Shown here: positions 8,535 through 17,060 of the stretch, one piece after another
How positions within the stretch are numbered: the stretch's first letter is position 1
Layout: the number at the start of each line of letters is the position of its first letter
From: Microbacterium sp. MYb45
GTDB lineage: Bacteria > Actinomycetota > Actinomycetes > Actinomycetales > Microbacteriaceae
Direction of reading: 5' to 3'
Assembly: GCF_002979655.1 (NCBI RefSeq)
Contig: NZ_PCPG01000006.1
Coordinates: 62,001-126,000, forward strand
DNA: 64,000 bases
The notes under the pieces: generated by a model
Databases searched by the model: none
Seen by the model: only the letters and a program-made list of their open reading frames with translations
What the model was told of the DNA's origin: nothing
Made by a program: the position numbers and the translations under genes

Positions 8535-8554
8535 AAGTGCTATTGTTCGGACAT
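8535..8554 (+). promoter_or_regulatory. Promoter/operator motif AAGTGCTATTGTTCGGACA
   Basis: This 19-base motif matches the one at 19768-19786 at 16 of 19 positions. It contains an extended -10 (TGCTATTGT) and the operator-like core TTGTnnGGACA. It lies 13 bases upstream of the GTG start at 8567. Its presence here supports placing the mgtC-like start at 8567 and not at 8528. Confidence 0.5.
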
Positions 8555-8566
8555 GGTGGAGTTCTC

Positions 8567-9268
8567 GTGAGCATCGTGGGGGATCCGCACCTGCTCGTGG
8601 AGCTCGGGCTCCTCGCCCTGGCATTCGTCCTCTCGCTCGCCGTCGGGGTCGAGAGGTCGCGCAAGCTCAAGAGCGCAGGGCTGCGGACGCACGTCCTGGT
8701 GGGGATCGGCTCGGCGATTTTCACGCTGATCTCGGCGTACGGATTCGAGGGAGTGCTCGGCCCGGACGTGGCCGTCGATCCCTCTCGCATCGCGGCGCAG
8801 GTGGTCTCCGGCATCGGCTTCCTCGGCGCCGGCGTCATCTTCGTGCGCAACAACGCCGTCTCCGGGCTGACCTCCGCCGCGACCATCTGGGTTGTGGCGG
8901 CGATCGGCATGGCGTGCGGGGCCAACATGCCGCTGCTGGCGATCGCCGGCACGGGGCTGCACCTGCTGACGGTCGGACCCCTGTCCCGCGTGCGTGATCG
9001 TGTGCGCCCCGAGCCGGAGCGGCTGCGGGTCACGCTGCAGTACGAGTCCGAGCGCGGCGCCATCCGCGAGGTGCTCGCCGCCGCTGAGCGCCGCGGTCTT
9101 CCCGCCACCCTCCTCGGTGCCGCGCGGATCCACGGGGACTCTGACATGCGCGCGACGCTCGAGTTCGCGGAGGCTTCCCCCGAGATGAGGTCGGAGCTGA
9201 TCGACGCGATCGCGCGACTCGACGGGGTGCGATCCGTCGTCGTCCAGGGCTTCTCGGACGACGATTGA
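8567..9268 (+). CDS. MgtC/SapB-family membrane protein
   Basis: This 233-residue protein has about five transmembrane segments (residues 5-130) with the MgtC signature LSLAVGVERSRKLKSAGLRT and GIGFLGAGVIFVRN, followed by a C-terminal cytoplasmic domain of about 90 residues. MgtC proteins help cells cope with low magnesium and can modulate ATP synthase; many homologues have no known role. Start chosen at GTG with GGTGGAG upstream; an in-frame ATG at 8528 would put the conserved promoter motif inside the gene. It lies between the regulator and iolE, so it may share their control. Confidence 0.82.
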   Translation: MSIVGDPHLLVELGLLALAFVLSLAVGVERSRKLKSAGLRTHVLVGIGSAIFTLISAYGFEGVLGPDVAVDPSRIAAQVVSGIGFLGAGVIFVRNNAVSGLTSAATIWVVAAIGMACGANMPLLAIAGTGLHLLTVGPLSRVRDRVRPEPERLRVTLQYESERGAIREVLAAAERRGLPATLLGAARIHGDSDMRATLEFAEASPEMRSELIDAIARLDGVRSVVVQGFSDDD

Positions 9269-9300
9269 TGCATATGTAATTACCTGCTAACATTTTCACC
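9265..9300 (+). promoter_or_regulatory. Promoter of the iolE operon
   Basis: TTGATG (9265-9270) and TAACAT (9288-9293) are 17 bases apart, and the -10 is extended by TGC (TGCTAACAT). TGCTAAC-ATT resembles the motif at 8535 and 19768 in its first six bases. An 8-base palindrome GTAATTAC (9276-9283) lies between the boxes. The promoter would drive the genes from 9341. Confidence 0.5.
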
Positions 9301-9340
9301 GGGCCTCGGGTCTGACCGTTCAATGGAGAAAGGAAATCGA

Positions 9341-10249
9341 GTGATCCGTATCGCGAATGCGCCGGTGAGCTACGGAGTCTTCGAGCTGGCTCGGCCGGAT
9401 CTCGTCGCTCTCCCCGAAGGGGAGGAGCTCGCGCGCTGGATCAGCGAAGCCGGCTACCAGGGCATCGACCTCGGTCCGGTCGGCCTCCTCGGTCGCGGGG
9501 CGGATCTCACGGAGCGCCTGCAGAGGTACGGCCTCGAGCTCGCCGGCGGATGGATCGATCTGCCCTTCGCGGGCACCGATGACGAATTCGAGCGCGCGCT
9601 CGCCGACCTCGACGGCATCCTCGACGTCTTCGTCGCCGCCGCCGAGACCGGCCCCGTCCTCGCCCCGCTCCCGACCCTCGCCGACTCCGGCAGCGCCGAG
9701 CGCAAGGCGCGCCCCGGTGGTGCTCCCGAGCTCACGCTCCGCGGCGACGACTGGGCCCGGTTCGCCGATCGCGTGAACATCACGACTGCCCGGGTGCGCG
9801 ACCGCGGCCTCGAGCCCACGTTCCACCACCACGCCTGCACCTACGTGGAGACACCGGAAGAAGTCGTCGCCCTGCTCGAGACGACCGATGTCGGACTCAC
9901 CTTCGACTCCGGTCACCTCCTCATCGGCGGAGGCGACCCGCTGCCCGACTACCGTCGCTGGCGCGACCGCATCAACCACCTGCACCTGAAAGACGCACGC
10001 ACGCAGATCCTGCGTGAGGCGCTGCAGACCGACGACCCGATGCGGTCGGTGTGGGAGAAGCGCGTCTTCGTGCCCCTGGGCGAAGGCGACCTCGCCGTCA
10101 CCGAGCTCGTCGACGAGATCATCGACAGCGGATACGACGGATGGCTGATCGTCGAGCAGGACGTGGTTCCCCGCTCCGCCGCCGAGGTCGAGCAGGCCAA
10201 GGCCGAGCAGATCGCCAATCGCGACGCCCTCCGGAAGTGGTTCGCATGA
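9341..10249 (+). CDS. iolE: IolE-like inosose dehydratase
   Basis: This 302-residue TIM-barrel protein matches 2-keto-myo-inositol dehydratase, which converts scyllo-inosose to the diketone used by IolD. It shows NAPVSYG at the N-terminus, FHHHACTYVETPEEV, TFDSGHLLIGGGDP and HLHLKD, which carry the metal ligands and match the IolE pattern (HHHxGTxVET, DxGHxxxGGxDP). The GTG at 9341 has AAGGA 5 bases upstream; the ATG at 9323 reads through that site and is less likely. It overlaps the next gene by 4 bases (ATGA). It is the first gene of the inositol/ABC operon. Confidence 0.87.
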   Translation: MIRIANAPVSYGVFELARPDLVALPEGEELARWISEAGYQGIDLGPVGLLGRGADLTERLQRYGLELAGGWIDLPFAGTDDEFERALADLDGILDVFVAAAETGPVLAPLPTLADSGSAERKARPGGAPELTLRGDDWARFADRVNITTARVRDRGLEPTFHHHACTYVETPEEVVALLETTDVGLTFDSGHLLIGGGDPLPDYRRWRDRINHLHLKDARTQILREALQTDDPMRSVWEKRVFVPLGEGDLAVTELVDEIIDSGYDGWLIVEQDVVPRSAAEVEQAKAEQIANRDALRKWFA

Positions 10250-11409
10250 GCATCACCCGCGTCGCCGTCATCGGTCTGGGAGCGATCAGCCAGAGCGTCC
10301 ACCTGCCGCTGCTGCGCCGGAACGCCGAGAGCTTCGAGATCGCCGCCCTCGTCGACCTCTCCGCCGAGCGCACCGCCGACATGGCCGCCCGCTACGGAGT
10401 CGCCGACGACCGTCGGTTCTCGTCCGTCGACGCCCTGATCGCCGCGAAGGACGAGGGCGCGCTCGTGATCGACGCCGCCATCCTCGCCACCACGGGCTCC
10501 CACGCCGGCGACACGCTGCGCCTGGTGCGAGCCGGCATCCGGGTGCTCGCCGAGAAGCCCCTCGCCTACTCGCTCGGCGAGCTCGACGCGCTCGCCGCCC
10601 ACGCCGCCGAGGCGGGGATCGATCTGCGCGACTGGGTGCGCGTCGGCTACATGAAGGAGTACGACCTCGCATCGCTCCGAGCGAAGGAGCTCCTCGCCGA
10701 CGTCGACCTGCGCGCGGTGAGCGTGCAGGTGATGCACCCGCTGGACGGTTCCCAGCTCGCGTACGCCCGCCTCGCGGCGCCCACCGGAGACGTCTCCCGC
10801 GACACCCTCGCTCCGCTGATCGACGCCACGTCGGCGATCGTCGACTCGGCCGTCGGCTCCGACCTCCCCGTCGACCTGCGCACGCTCTACACGAACGTCG
10901 TGCTCGGCTCGATCGTCCACGACGTCGGACTGCTGCGCATGCTCGTCGGGGGTCTGGGCGACGTGGACTTCGCGCAGCACTGGGGGCGGAAGATGCCCGG
11001 TTCGGTCCACCTGCGCGGTGCGCTCGCCCGTGACGAGACCCCGTGGACCCTCGACTGGCACTACATCGACGCCTACCCCGACTACCAGGAGACCGTCACC
11101 TTCCACCACGAGACCGGCTCGATCGAGCTCGTCTTCGGGGTGCCGTATGTGACCAACCTCCCCACGATCCTCCGTGTGACCGAGAACCACCCGGAGCTGG
11201 GTATCCGCGTGAGCGAATCGCGCTGGATGCAGCAAGAGGCTTTCGAGAACGAGCTGTTCGCGCTGGCGGCACTGGTCCGCGGCGAGCGCCCCGACGGGGC
11301 GAGCGTCGAGGAGTCGATCGCCGATGTGCGCGTCGGGCAGCGGATGATCCGCGCGCTCGCGCTCTCGAAGGGCTTCGCACTCGACCCGAGCGCCGAAGCC
11401 GCGCAGTAG
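10246..11409 (+). CDS. Gfo/Idh/MocA-family dehydrogenase, candidate inositol dehydrogenase
   Basis: This 387-residue NAD(P)-dependent oxidoreductase has an N-terminal Rossmann fold (VAVIGLGAISQSVHLPLL), AEKPLAYS with the conserved Lys of the EKP motif near residue 103, and HDVGLLRML in the substrate domain. In this context it may oxidise myo-inositol or a glycosylated inositol to the 2-keto form; no other IolG-like gene is in the window. It is also possible that it oxidises a mannosyl-inositol before or after cleavage. It overlaps iolE by 4 bases and precedes the ABC transporter genes. Confidence 0.8.
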   Translation: MSITRVAVIGLGAISQSVHLPLLRRNAESFEIAALVDLSAERTADMAARYGVADDRRFSSVDALIAAKDEGALVIDAAILATTGSHAGDTLRLVRAGIRVLAEKPLAYSLGELDALAAHAAEAGIDLRDWVRVGYMKEYDLASLRAKELLADVDLRAVSVQVMHPLDGSQLAYARLAAPTGDVSRDTLAPLIDATSAIVDSAVGSDLPVDLRTLYTNVVLGSIVHDVGLLRMLVGGLGDVDFAQHWGRKMPGSVHLRGALARDETPWTLDWHYIDAYPDYQETVTFHHETGSIELVFGVPYVTNLPTILRVTENHPELGIRVSESRWMQQEAFENELFALAALVRGERPDGASVEESIADVRVGQRMIRALALSKGFALDPSAEAAQ

Positions 11410-11425
11410 TCACCCCCACCCGAGA

Positions 11426-11444
11426 CCGAGCGGCATCCGCTCGG
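11426..11444 (+). promoter_or_regulatory. Intercistronic hairpin before the binding-protein gene
   Basis: CCGAGCGG and CCGCTCGG form a perfect 8-base-pair stem with a CAT loop, with no T-rich tail. Such hairpins between operon genes often stabilise the downstream transcript or partly terminate, which would suit the high need for the solute-binding protein that follows. Confidence 0.45.
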
Positions 11445-11471
11445 CGATCAGCGACACAGAAAGGTCCAGAA

Positions 11472-12881
11472 ATGGTCACGAATGGAAAGCGCCGCCTTCT
11501 TGCGGCGTTCGCCCTCACCACTGTCGGTGCGGTCGTCCTCGCCGGCTGCTCCGGAGGATCAGAGCCGGAGGCTGAGGAGGAATCCGGACCGGTCACCCTC
11601 ACCCTCACGACCAACTCCATCACCGGCGGCAAGAACGCCGCCGAGGCAGATTGGATCGCGGACTGGGTCATCCCCGAGTTCGAGAAGGCCATGAAGGCGG
11701 AGGATAAGGACGTCACCGTCGAGTTCCAGCCCCAGGGCGTCGACGACGAGGACTACAAGACCAAGATCGCCCTCGACCTGCAGTCGGGCAAGGGCGCCGA
11801 CATCATCGGCATGGACGGCATCTGGGTCGGCGAGTTCGCCGAGGCCGGGTACATCAAGCCGCTCGCCGATGTCGGCGGAGACGCGGTCGACGACTGGGAC
11901 GGCTGGGCGCAGATCCCGGATGCCGTGCAGAACGCCCTCTCGTTCGACGGCGACCGCTACGGGGTGCCGCAGGGCGCCGACGGCCGCGTGCTCTACTACA
12001 ACAAGGATCTCTTCGCGCAGGCGGGGCTCGACGAGGACTGGGCTCCCGAGAGCTGGGACGACATCCTCGACGCGTCGCGCGACCTCAAGAAGCTCGACGG
12101 CGTCACCCCGATCCAGCTCAACGCCGGCACGGCGATGGGCGAGGCGACCACCATGCAGGGGCTGCTGCCCATGCTGGTCGGCACCGGCGAGCAGGTGTAC
12201 GAGGACGGCAAGTGGATCGGCGCGACCGACGGCATGGAGAAGGCGCTCGACCTCTACGAGACCATCTACGTCGACGAGGGCCTCGGCGACCCGGTCCTCC
12301 AGCAGGAGGCCTCGGGACGCGACACCTCGTTCCAGCTCTTCGCCGAGGGCAAGATCGGCATCCTGCTCGAGGGCGACTACTTCTGGCGCTCCGTGATCAA
12401 CCCCGAGGAGGGTGTGGGAACCGCCCCCATGGTCGACCGGGACAGCGCCGTCGGCTACGCCAAGATCCCGGCGGTCGAGCCCGGCGAGGGCATCGACGGT
12501 CAGGACTTCGTCTCGATGTCCGGCGGAACCGGTCGTGTGCTCAACCCCAACTCGAAGCACGCCGAACTCGCGTGGGAGCTGCTCGCCTTCATGAACTCTC
12601 CCGAGGCGTATGAGGCGCGTGCCGCCGGCACCCTGGCGATCTCGCCCCGCAACGACGTGAACGAGAAGCTGCTCTCCTCCGACCCGATGCTCACCTTCGT
12701 CAGCGAAGAGGTGCTGCCGATCACGGCCTACCGTCCGGGACTCGCGGCCTACCCGCAGGTGTCGGTGCTGCTGCAGCAGGCCACGCTCGACGTCGCCACC
12801 GGAACCTCGGTCGACGATGCACTGAAGACCTACGTCCGTGGTCTCGAAGGCGTCGTGGGTCCGGACGCGATCTCCGAGTGA
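11472..12881 (+). CDS. Family 1 ABC carbohydrate-binding lipoprotein
   Basis: This 469-residue lipoprotein is the substrate-binding part of the ABC importer. The signal peptide ends VVLAGC, with Cys near residue 24, followed by an acidic linker (SGGSEPEAEEESG). The rest is a bacterial extracellular solute-binding domain of family 1 (DLQSGKGADIIGMDG, GRVLYYNKDLFAQAGL, FMNSPEAY), typical for oligosaccharides and glycerophosphodiesters. The ATG is preceded by AAAGGTCCAG. The GTG of the first permease gene lies in its stop (4-base overlap). The ligand is unknown; the neighbours point to a mannosylated inositol compound. Confidence 0.9.
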   Translation: MVTNGKRRLLAAFALTTVGAVVLAGCSGGSEPEAEEESGPVTLTLTTNSITGGKNAAEADWIADWVIPEFEKAMKAEDKDVTVEFQPQGVDDEDYKTKIALDLQSGKGADIIGMDGIWVGEFAEAGYIKPLADVGGDAVDDWDGWAQIPDAVQNALSFDGDRYGVPQGADGRVLYYNKDLFAQAGLDEDWAPESWDDILDASRDLKKLDGVTPIQLNAGTAMGEATTMQGLLPMLVGTGEQVYEDGKWIGATDGMEKALDLYETIYVDEGLGDPVLQQEASGRDTSFQLFAEGKIGILLEGDYFWRSVINPEEGVGTAPMVDRDSAVGYAKIPAVEPGEGIDGQDFVSMSGGTGRVLNPNSKHAELAWELLAFMNSPEAYEARAAGTLAISPRNDVNEKLLSSDPMLTFVSEEVLPITAYRPGLAAYPQVSVLLQQATLDVATGTSVDDALKTYVRGLEGVVGPDAISE

Positions 12882-13831
12882 CCATGACGCAAGCAACGAT
12901 GCCGGCGGGGAGCGTCACCACTCCCCGCCGGCGCCGCGCAGAGGATGTCGCGGGTCTCGGTCGGGCCAGGGCCACGCTCTTCGCGGCGCCCGGTCTGCTC
13001 CTGATCGGACTGTTCCTCCTCTTCCCGGCGATCTGGACCGTCTACCTCGGCATGACCAACTACCGGTTGACCGGCTTCGCCGCCGCCAACCCGGAGTTCA
13101 TCGGCCTGGACAACTTCTCCACGGCTCTCAACGATCCGCGCTTCTGGAACTCCCTGTGGCTCACGCTCGTCTTCGTGCTCGTCTCGGGCATCATCGGGCA
13201 GACGATCCTCGGCTTCGCGCTGGCCTGGATGCTGCGCAACGTGCGTGCGGGGGTGAAGACCTTCATCGAGACGCTCGTGCTGGCCGCCTGGGTCATCCCC
13301 GCCTCGGTCGCCTCGTTCCTCTGGCTCGCGCTCCTGGATCGGCGCACCGGCACCCTGAACTCCCTCCTCGGCACCGAGGGGGCGGCGTGGCTGATCGAGC
13401 ACCCGATGGAGTGCATCATCATCTTCAACATCTGGGTCGGGACCGCGTTCTCGATGCAGCTGTTCTCCTCGGCGATCAGCGCCGTGCCGCCGTCGCAGCT
13501 CGAGAGCGCCCGCATGGTCGGCGCCAACACGTGGCAGCAGCTGCGCGACGTCATCCTGCCCAATATCAAGGGCCACCTGCTGACCAACACCCTGCTGATC
13601 ACGCTGTGGACGTTCAACACCTTCACGCCCTACCTGCTCACCGCGGGCGGGCCGAACGGTCAGACCGACATCCTGTCGGTGTACATCTACCAGACCGCCA
13701 TCCCCGGCGGGCAGCTGGGTCTCGGCGCAGCGATCTCGCTCATCATGCTCCTCATCAACCTCGTGATCGCGCTGATGTACACGCGCGTCTCGCGGGGTAA
13801 GAGCACCAAGAAGAAGAAGGTGACCTCATGA
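12878..13831 (+). CDS. ABC sugar permease, MalF/UgpA type
   Basis: This 317-residue protein has six predicted transmembrane segments after a basic N-terminal tail. It contains the EAA loop that contacts the ATPase (LESARMVGANTWQQLRDVI, then LP). It pairs with the next permease to form the membrane channel. The GTG start overlaps the binding-protein stop; an in-frame ATG two codons later is an alternative. The C-terminus is very basic (KSTKKKKVTS). Confidence 0.9.
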   Translation: MTMTQATMPAGSVTTPRRRRAEDVAGLGRARATLFAAPGLLLIGLFLLFPAIWTVYLGMTNYRLTGFAAANPEFIGLDNFSTALNDPRFWNSLWLTLVFVLVSGIIGQTILGFALAWMLRNVRAGVKTFIETLVLAAWVIPASVASFLWLALLDRRTGTLNSLLGTEGAAWLIEHPMECIIIFNIWVGTAFSMQLFSSAISAVPPSQLESARMVGANTWQQLRDVILPNIKGHLLTNTLLITLWTFNTFTPYLLTAGGPNGQTDILSVYIYQTAIPGGQLGLGAAISLIMLLINLVIALMYTRVSRGKSTKKKKVTS

Positions 13832-14682
13832 TGACCACCATCAAGACGGTCGTGCGCGACCGCTCGGTGACCCACTTCGTCTCGCGGATCCTGTTCACGG
13901 TCGTGCTCGTCATCGTGTCGCTGTTCTTCGCGCTGCCGATGGTGTGGCTGATCCTGGCTCCGTTCGACGCGACCCCGTCGCTGACGGTGTCGTGGCCGGA
14001 CTGGACGCTCGACAACTTCGCGCGGCTGGTCGAGAACCCGTACGCGATGAAGTCGATCCTCAACTCGCTGATCCTCGGCGTCGGCACCATGGCGCTCGTG
14101 ATCGTCCTCGGCGCCCTGGCGTCGTATGCGATGAGCCGGATCAGCATCCCCGGCCGCGACGGCATCCTCTACGGTCTGCTGCTGCTCTCGTCGATCGTGA
14201 CGGGGACGGCGGCCATGGTGCCGACGTTCCAGCTCATCAACCAGCTGCAGCTGATCAACACGCACGTCGGCGTCATCCTGGTGCTGGCGGGCGGGATCCT
14301 GCCGACGGTGATCTTCATCCTCAAGGACTTCATGGACTCGATCCCGAAGTCGTACGAGGAGTCGGCGCGGCTGTACGGCGCCGGCCCGTTCCGCATCCTC
14401 AAGGACATCGTGGTGCCGATCGCCCGCCCGGGTCTCGCGTTCATCGCGATCTGGACGATCGTGCAGGTCTGGGGCAACTTCCTCGTTCCGTTCCTGCTGC
14501 TGCGCACGCCCGACATGCAGCCGGCCGCCGTGCTCATGTACACCTTCTACACCGAGAGCGGCCAGGCCGACCTCCGACTGATCTCGGCGTTCTCGCTGGT
14601 GTTCTCGGTGCCTGTCCTGCTCATCTACTTCTTTGTGAACCGTCGCTACGGTTTCCGCTTCCACGGAGGGATCAAGTCCTGA
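13828..14682 (+). CDS. ABC sugar permease, MalG/UgpE type
   Basis: This 284-residue protein has six transmembrane segments and the EAA loop YEESARLYGAGPFRILKDIV followed by VPIARPG. It is the second channel subunit of the carbohydrate importer. Its ATG overlaps the stop of the previous permease (ATGA), and its own stop overlaps the ATPase start by one base. The TMD order and lengths match the CUT1 subfamily, which usually imports di- and oligosaccharides or glycerol-phosphate compounds. Confidence 0.9.
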   Translation: MMTTIKTVVRDRSVTHFVSRILFTVVLVIVSLFFALPMVWLILAPFDATPSLTVSWPDWTLDNFARLVENPYAMKSILNSLILGVGTMALVIVLGALASYAMSRISIPGRDGILYGLLLLSSIVTGTAAMVPTFQLINQLQLINTHVGVILVLAGGILPTVIFILKDFMDSIPKSYEESARLYGAGPFRILKDIVVPIARPGLAFIAIWTIVQVWGNFLVPFLLLRTPDMQPAAVLMYTFYTESGQADLRLISAFSLVFSVPVLLIYFFVNRRYGFRFHGGIKS

Positions 14683-15755
14683 TGGCCGCCATCATTGCAA
14701 CCGAACTCGTCAAGGAGTACCCCGGCGGGGTGCGCGGCGTCGACAGTGTCGACGTCGAGATCGCGGACGGCGAGTTCTTCGCGCTCCTCGGCCCCTCCGG
14801 CTGCGGGAAGACCACGCTGCTGCGGTCGATCGCGGGTCTGGAGAGCATCACCTCCGGAAAGCTCACGATCGGCGAGAAAGACGTCACGAATGCGGAGCCG
14901 GGCGAGCGCGGCGTCGCGATGGTCTTCCAGGACTACGCGCTGTTCCCGCACATGGACGTGGGCGACAACATCGCCTACCCGCTGCGGATCCGCCGCGTGG
15001 GGAAGACCGAGCGCCGCACCACGGCCGAGTCGGTCGCGAACGGACTGTCGCTGAACGGACTCATCGAGCGCCGCCCCGGCCAGCTCTCCGGTGGTCAGCA
15101 GCAGCGCGTGGCTCTCGCCCGCGCCGTCGCGACCCGGCCAGACGTGCTGCTGCTCGACGAGCCGCTGTCGAACCTCGACGCCCGGCTGCGCCTCGAGGCG
15201 CGCACGTTCCTCAAGGAGCTGCAGCGCGACCTGGGTGTCACGACTGTGTTCGTGACCCACGACCAGGCCGAGGCGCTCGCGCTCGCCGACCGGATCGCCG
15301 TCATGAAGTCCGGCAAGCTGCAGCAGATCGGCTCGCCGCGCGAGATCTTCCACCGCCCGAACAACACGTTCGTCGCAGGGTTCATCGGCTCGGTGCCGAT
15401 GAACCTGCTCGAGACCGCGGTCTCGGGCGCAACCGTGCGGATCGGTGAGTCCGACGTGGCGGTGCCCGCCGAAGCCGCCGCCGCCGCGCGCGACGGCCAG
15501 ACCGTGATCTGGGGCATCCGTCCCGAGTACCTGCGCTGGTCGACCGAGCCCGTCGAGGGCGGTATCGCCGCCGAGGTCGTCGTGACCGAGACCCTCGGTG
15601 CGACGAGCCTGGTGCTCGTGAGTGCGGGGGAGCACAAGTTGCAGGTCGTCGTGCCCGAGGAGCAGGAGCCGGCGCCGGGCGACCGCGGCTGGATCGTCCC
15701 GCAGCTCCACCGTGTGCTGCTGTTCGACGCCGAGAGCACCGAGCGGATCGGCTGA
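14682..15755 (+). CDS. ABC transporter ATPase, UgpC/MsmK type
   Basis: This 357-residue ATPase powers the importer. It shows Walker A GPSGCGKTT (residues 38-46), Q-loop MVFQDYALFPHM, signature LSGGQQQRVALARA, Walker B LLLDEPLSNLD and the switch His in FVTHDQ, then a C-terminal regulatory OB-like domain from about residue 240. That domain is usual in CUT1 ATPases. The dedicated ATPase in the operon shows the transporter is self-contained. It overlaps both neighbours by one base (TGATG). Confidence 0.92.
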   Translation: MAAIIATELVKEYPGGVRGVDSVDVEIADGEFFALLGPSGCGKTTLLRSIAGLESITSGKLTIGEKDVTNAEPGERGVAMVFQDYALFPHMDVGDNIAYPLRIRRVGKTERRTTAESVANGLSLNGLIERRPGQLSGGQQQRVALARAVATRPDVLLLDEPLSNLDARLRLEARTFLKELQRDLGVTTVFVTHDQAEALALADRIAVMKSGKLQQIGSPREIFHRPNNTFVAGFIGSVPMNLLETAVSGATVRIGESDVAVPAEAAAAARDGQTVIWGIRPEYLRWSTEPVEGGIAAEVVVTETLGATSLVLVSAGEHKLQVVVPEEQEPAPGDRGWIVPQLHRVLLFDAESTERIG

Positions 15756-17011
15756 TGAGCACCATCCGCACCACCCTCCACCTCACCCACGAGATCCAGA
15801 ACGCCGACCGCTACGTGCGGGTGCCGTTCGACGTGCCCGCGGGCACCGACTCGCTCGAGGTGCGCATCTCCTACGACAGCGAGGCGGCGGTGATCGACCT
15901 CGGCTGCGAGGGCGCCGCAGGGTGGCGCGGATGGTCGGGCGGAGCGCGGACCGCGTACGTGATCCGCACCGACGACGCCACGCCCGGGTACCTGCCGGGG
16001 CGTCCCGAGGAGGGCGAGTGGAATGTGATCCTCGGCGTGCACCGGCTGAGTGCCGGCGGCGCCGACATCACGGTCGAGATCTCGCTCCCCGCGGAGTCGA
16101 CGATCGATCACGGACCGGATGCGGCTCCCGTGACCGGGGTCCCGCGGGGGAGTTCGAGAAACCTCCCGGCGCCCGCCGGCCTGCGCTGGTTCGCCGGCGA
16201 CTTCCACGCCCACACCCTCCACTCCGACGGCCGCGAGAGCATCTCGGGGCTCGCCGCACTGGGCGCGAGGGCCGGGCTCGACTTCCTCGCCGTCACCGAC
16301 CACAACACCACCAGCCACCACGCGCACCTCCCGGTTGTCGGGATGCAGCACGCCATCACGCTGCTCCCCGGGCAGGAGGTGACCACGCACCGCGGTCACG
16401 CGAACGCCTTCGGCGACATCGGCTGGATCGACTTCCGCCGCCCCGCGCAGGAGTGGGTCGACGAGGTCGAGCGCCGCGGCGGCGTGCTCAGCGTGAACCA
16501 CCCGATCTCGGGCGACTGCTCGTGGCTGCATCCGCTGGAGCGCACCCCGCGGGCGATCGAGCTGTGGCACTCGACCTGGTATCGGGAGCTCATCGCGACC
16601 TCGCCGCTCGCCTTCCACGAGCGGTGGGACAAGGATGCCGTGCTCCTCGGCGGCGCCGACTTCCACATGCAGAGTCAGGGCGTCGGCCCGGGCACCCCGA
16701 CGACCTGGGTCGCGGCGGAGGATGCCTCGCCCGAGGCGATCCTCGCCGGAGTCGCCGCCGGGCGCACCGCCATCATGGGCGGGGTGACCGTGCGCGACGG
16801 GCTCACCGCACCGGACCTCTTCACCGCCCCCGTGCTCCTGCGCATCGAGGACGAACTGCTCGCCATCGATGCCGACGGTCTGATCCTCGTCGACGGTGCC
16901 GGCAAGCGCCGCTCGGTGCACGGTGATCGCGTCGCGTTCCCGGCCGCGCGCTCCGCCGGCCCCCACTACCTGCTGTACCCCGACCGCAGCATCGCCGCTC
17001 TGTGCGCCTGA
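15755..17011 (+). CDS. PHP-domain metallohydrolase, CehA/McbA family
   Basis: This 418-residue protein has an N-terminal beta-rich domain (about residues 1-140) and a PHP phosphoesterase-type domain. Metal-binding motifs are DFHAHTLHSDG, VTDHNTTSHH, GQEVTTHRGHANAFG, VNHP and GADFHMQS. The CehA/McbA group is named for a carbamate hydrolase, but PHP domains more often cut phosphomono- or diesters. There is no signal peptide, so it acts in the cytoplasm. Coupled by a 1-base overlap to the importer ATPase and followed by a GH38 gene, it may open a phosphodiester in the imported compound; this is inference. Confidence 0.85.
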   Translation: MSTIRTTLHLTHEIQNADRYVRVPFDVPAGTDSLEVRISYDSEAAVIDLGCEGAAGWRGWSGGARTAYVIRTDDATPGYLPGRPEEGEWNVILGVHRLSAGGADITVEISLPAESTIDHGPDAAPVTGVPRGSSRNLPAPAGLRWFAGDFHAHTLHSDGRESISGLAALGARAGLDFLAVTDHNTTSHHAHLPVVGMQHAITLLPGQEVTTHRGHANAFGDIGWIDFRRPAQEWVDEVERRGGVLSVNHPISGDCSWLHPLERTPRAIELWHSTWYRELIATSPLAFHERWDKDAVLLGGADFHMQSQGVGPGTPTTWVAAEDASPEAILAGVAAGRTAIMGGVTVRDGLTAPDLFTAPVLLRIEDELLAIDADGLILVDGAGKRRSVHGDRVAFPAARSAGPHYLLYPDRSIAALCA

Positions 17012-17060
17012 CCGGCCGCACGCCCCACAGCTTTCCCCAGAGAATCAGGAGTCCCCGCCC

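Noticed and set aside
8528..8566. Earlier ATG for the MgtC-like protein
   Set aside because: It would put the conserved promoter/operator motif in the coding region and has no ribosome-binding site; GTG at 8567 has GGTGGAG.
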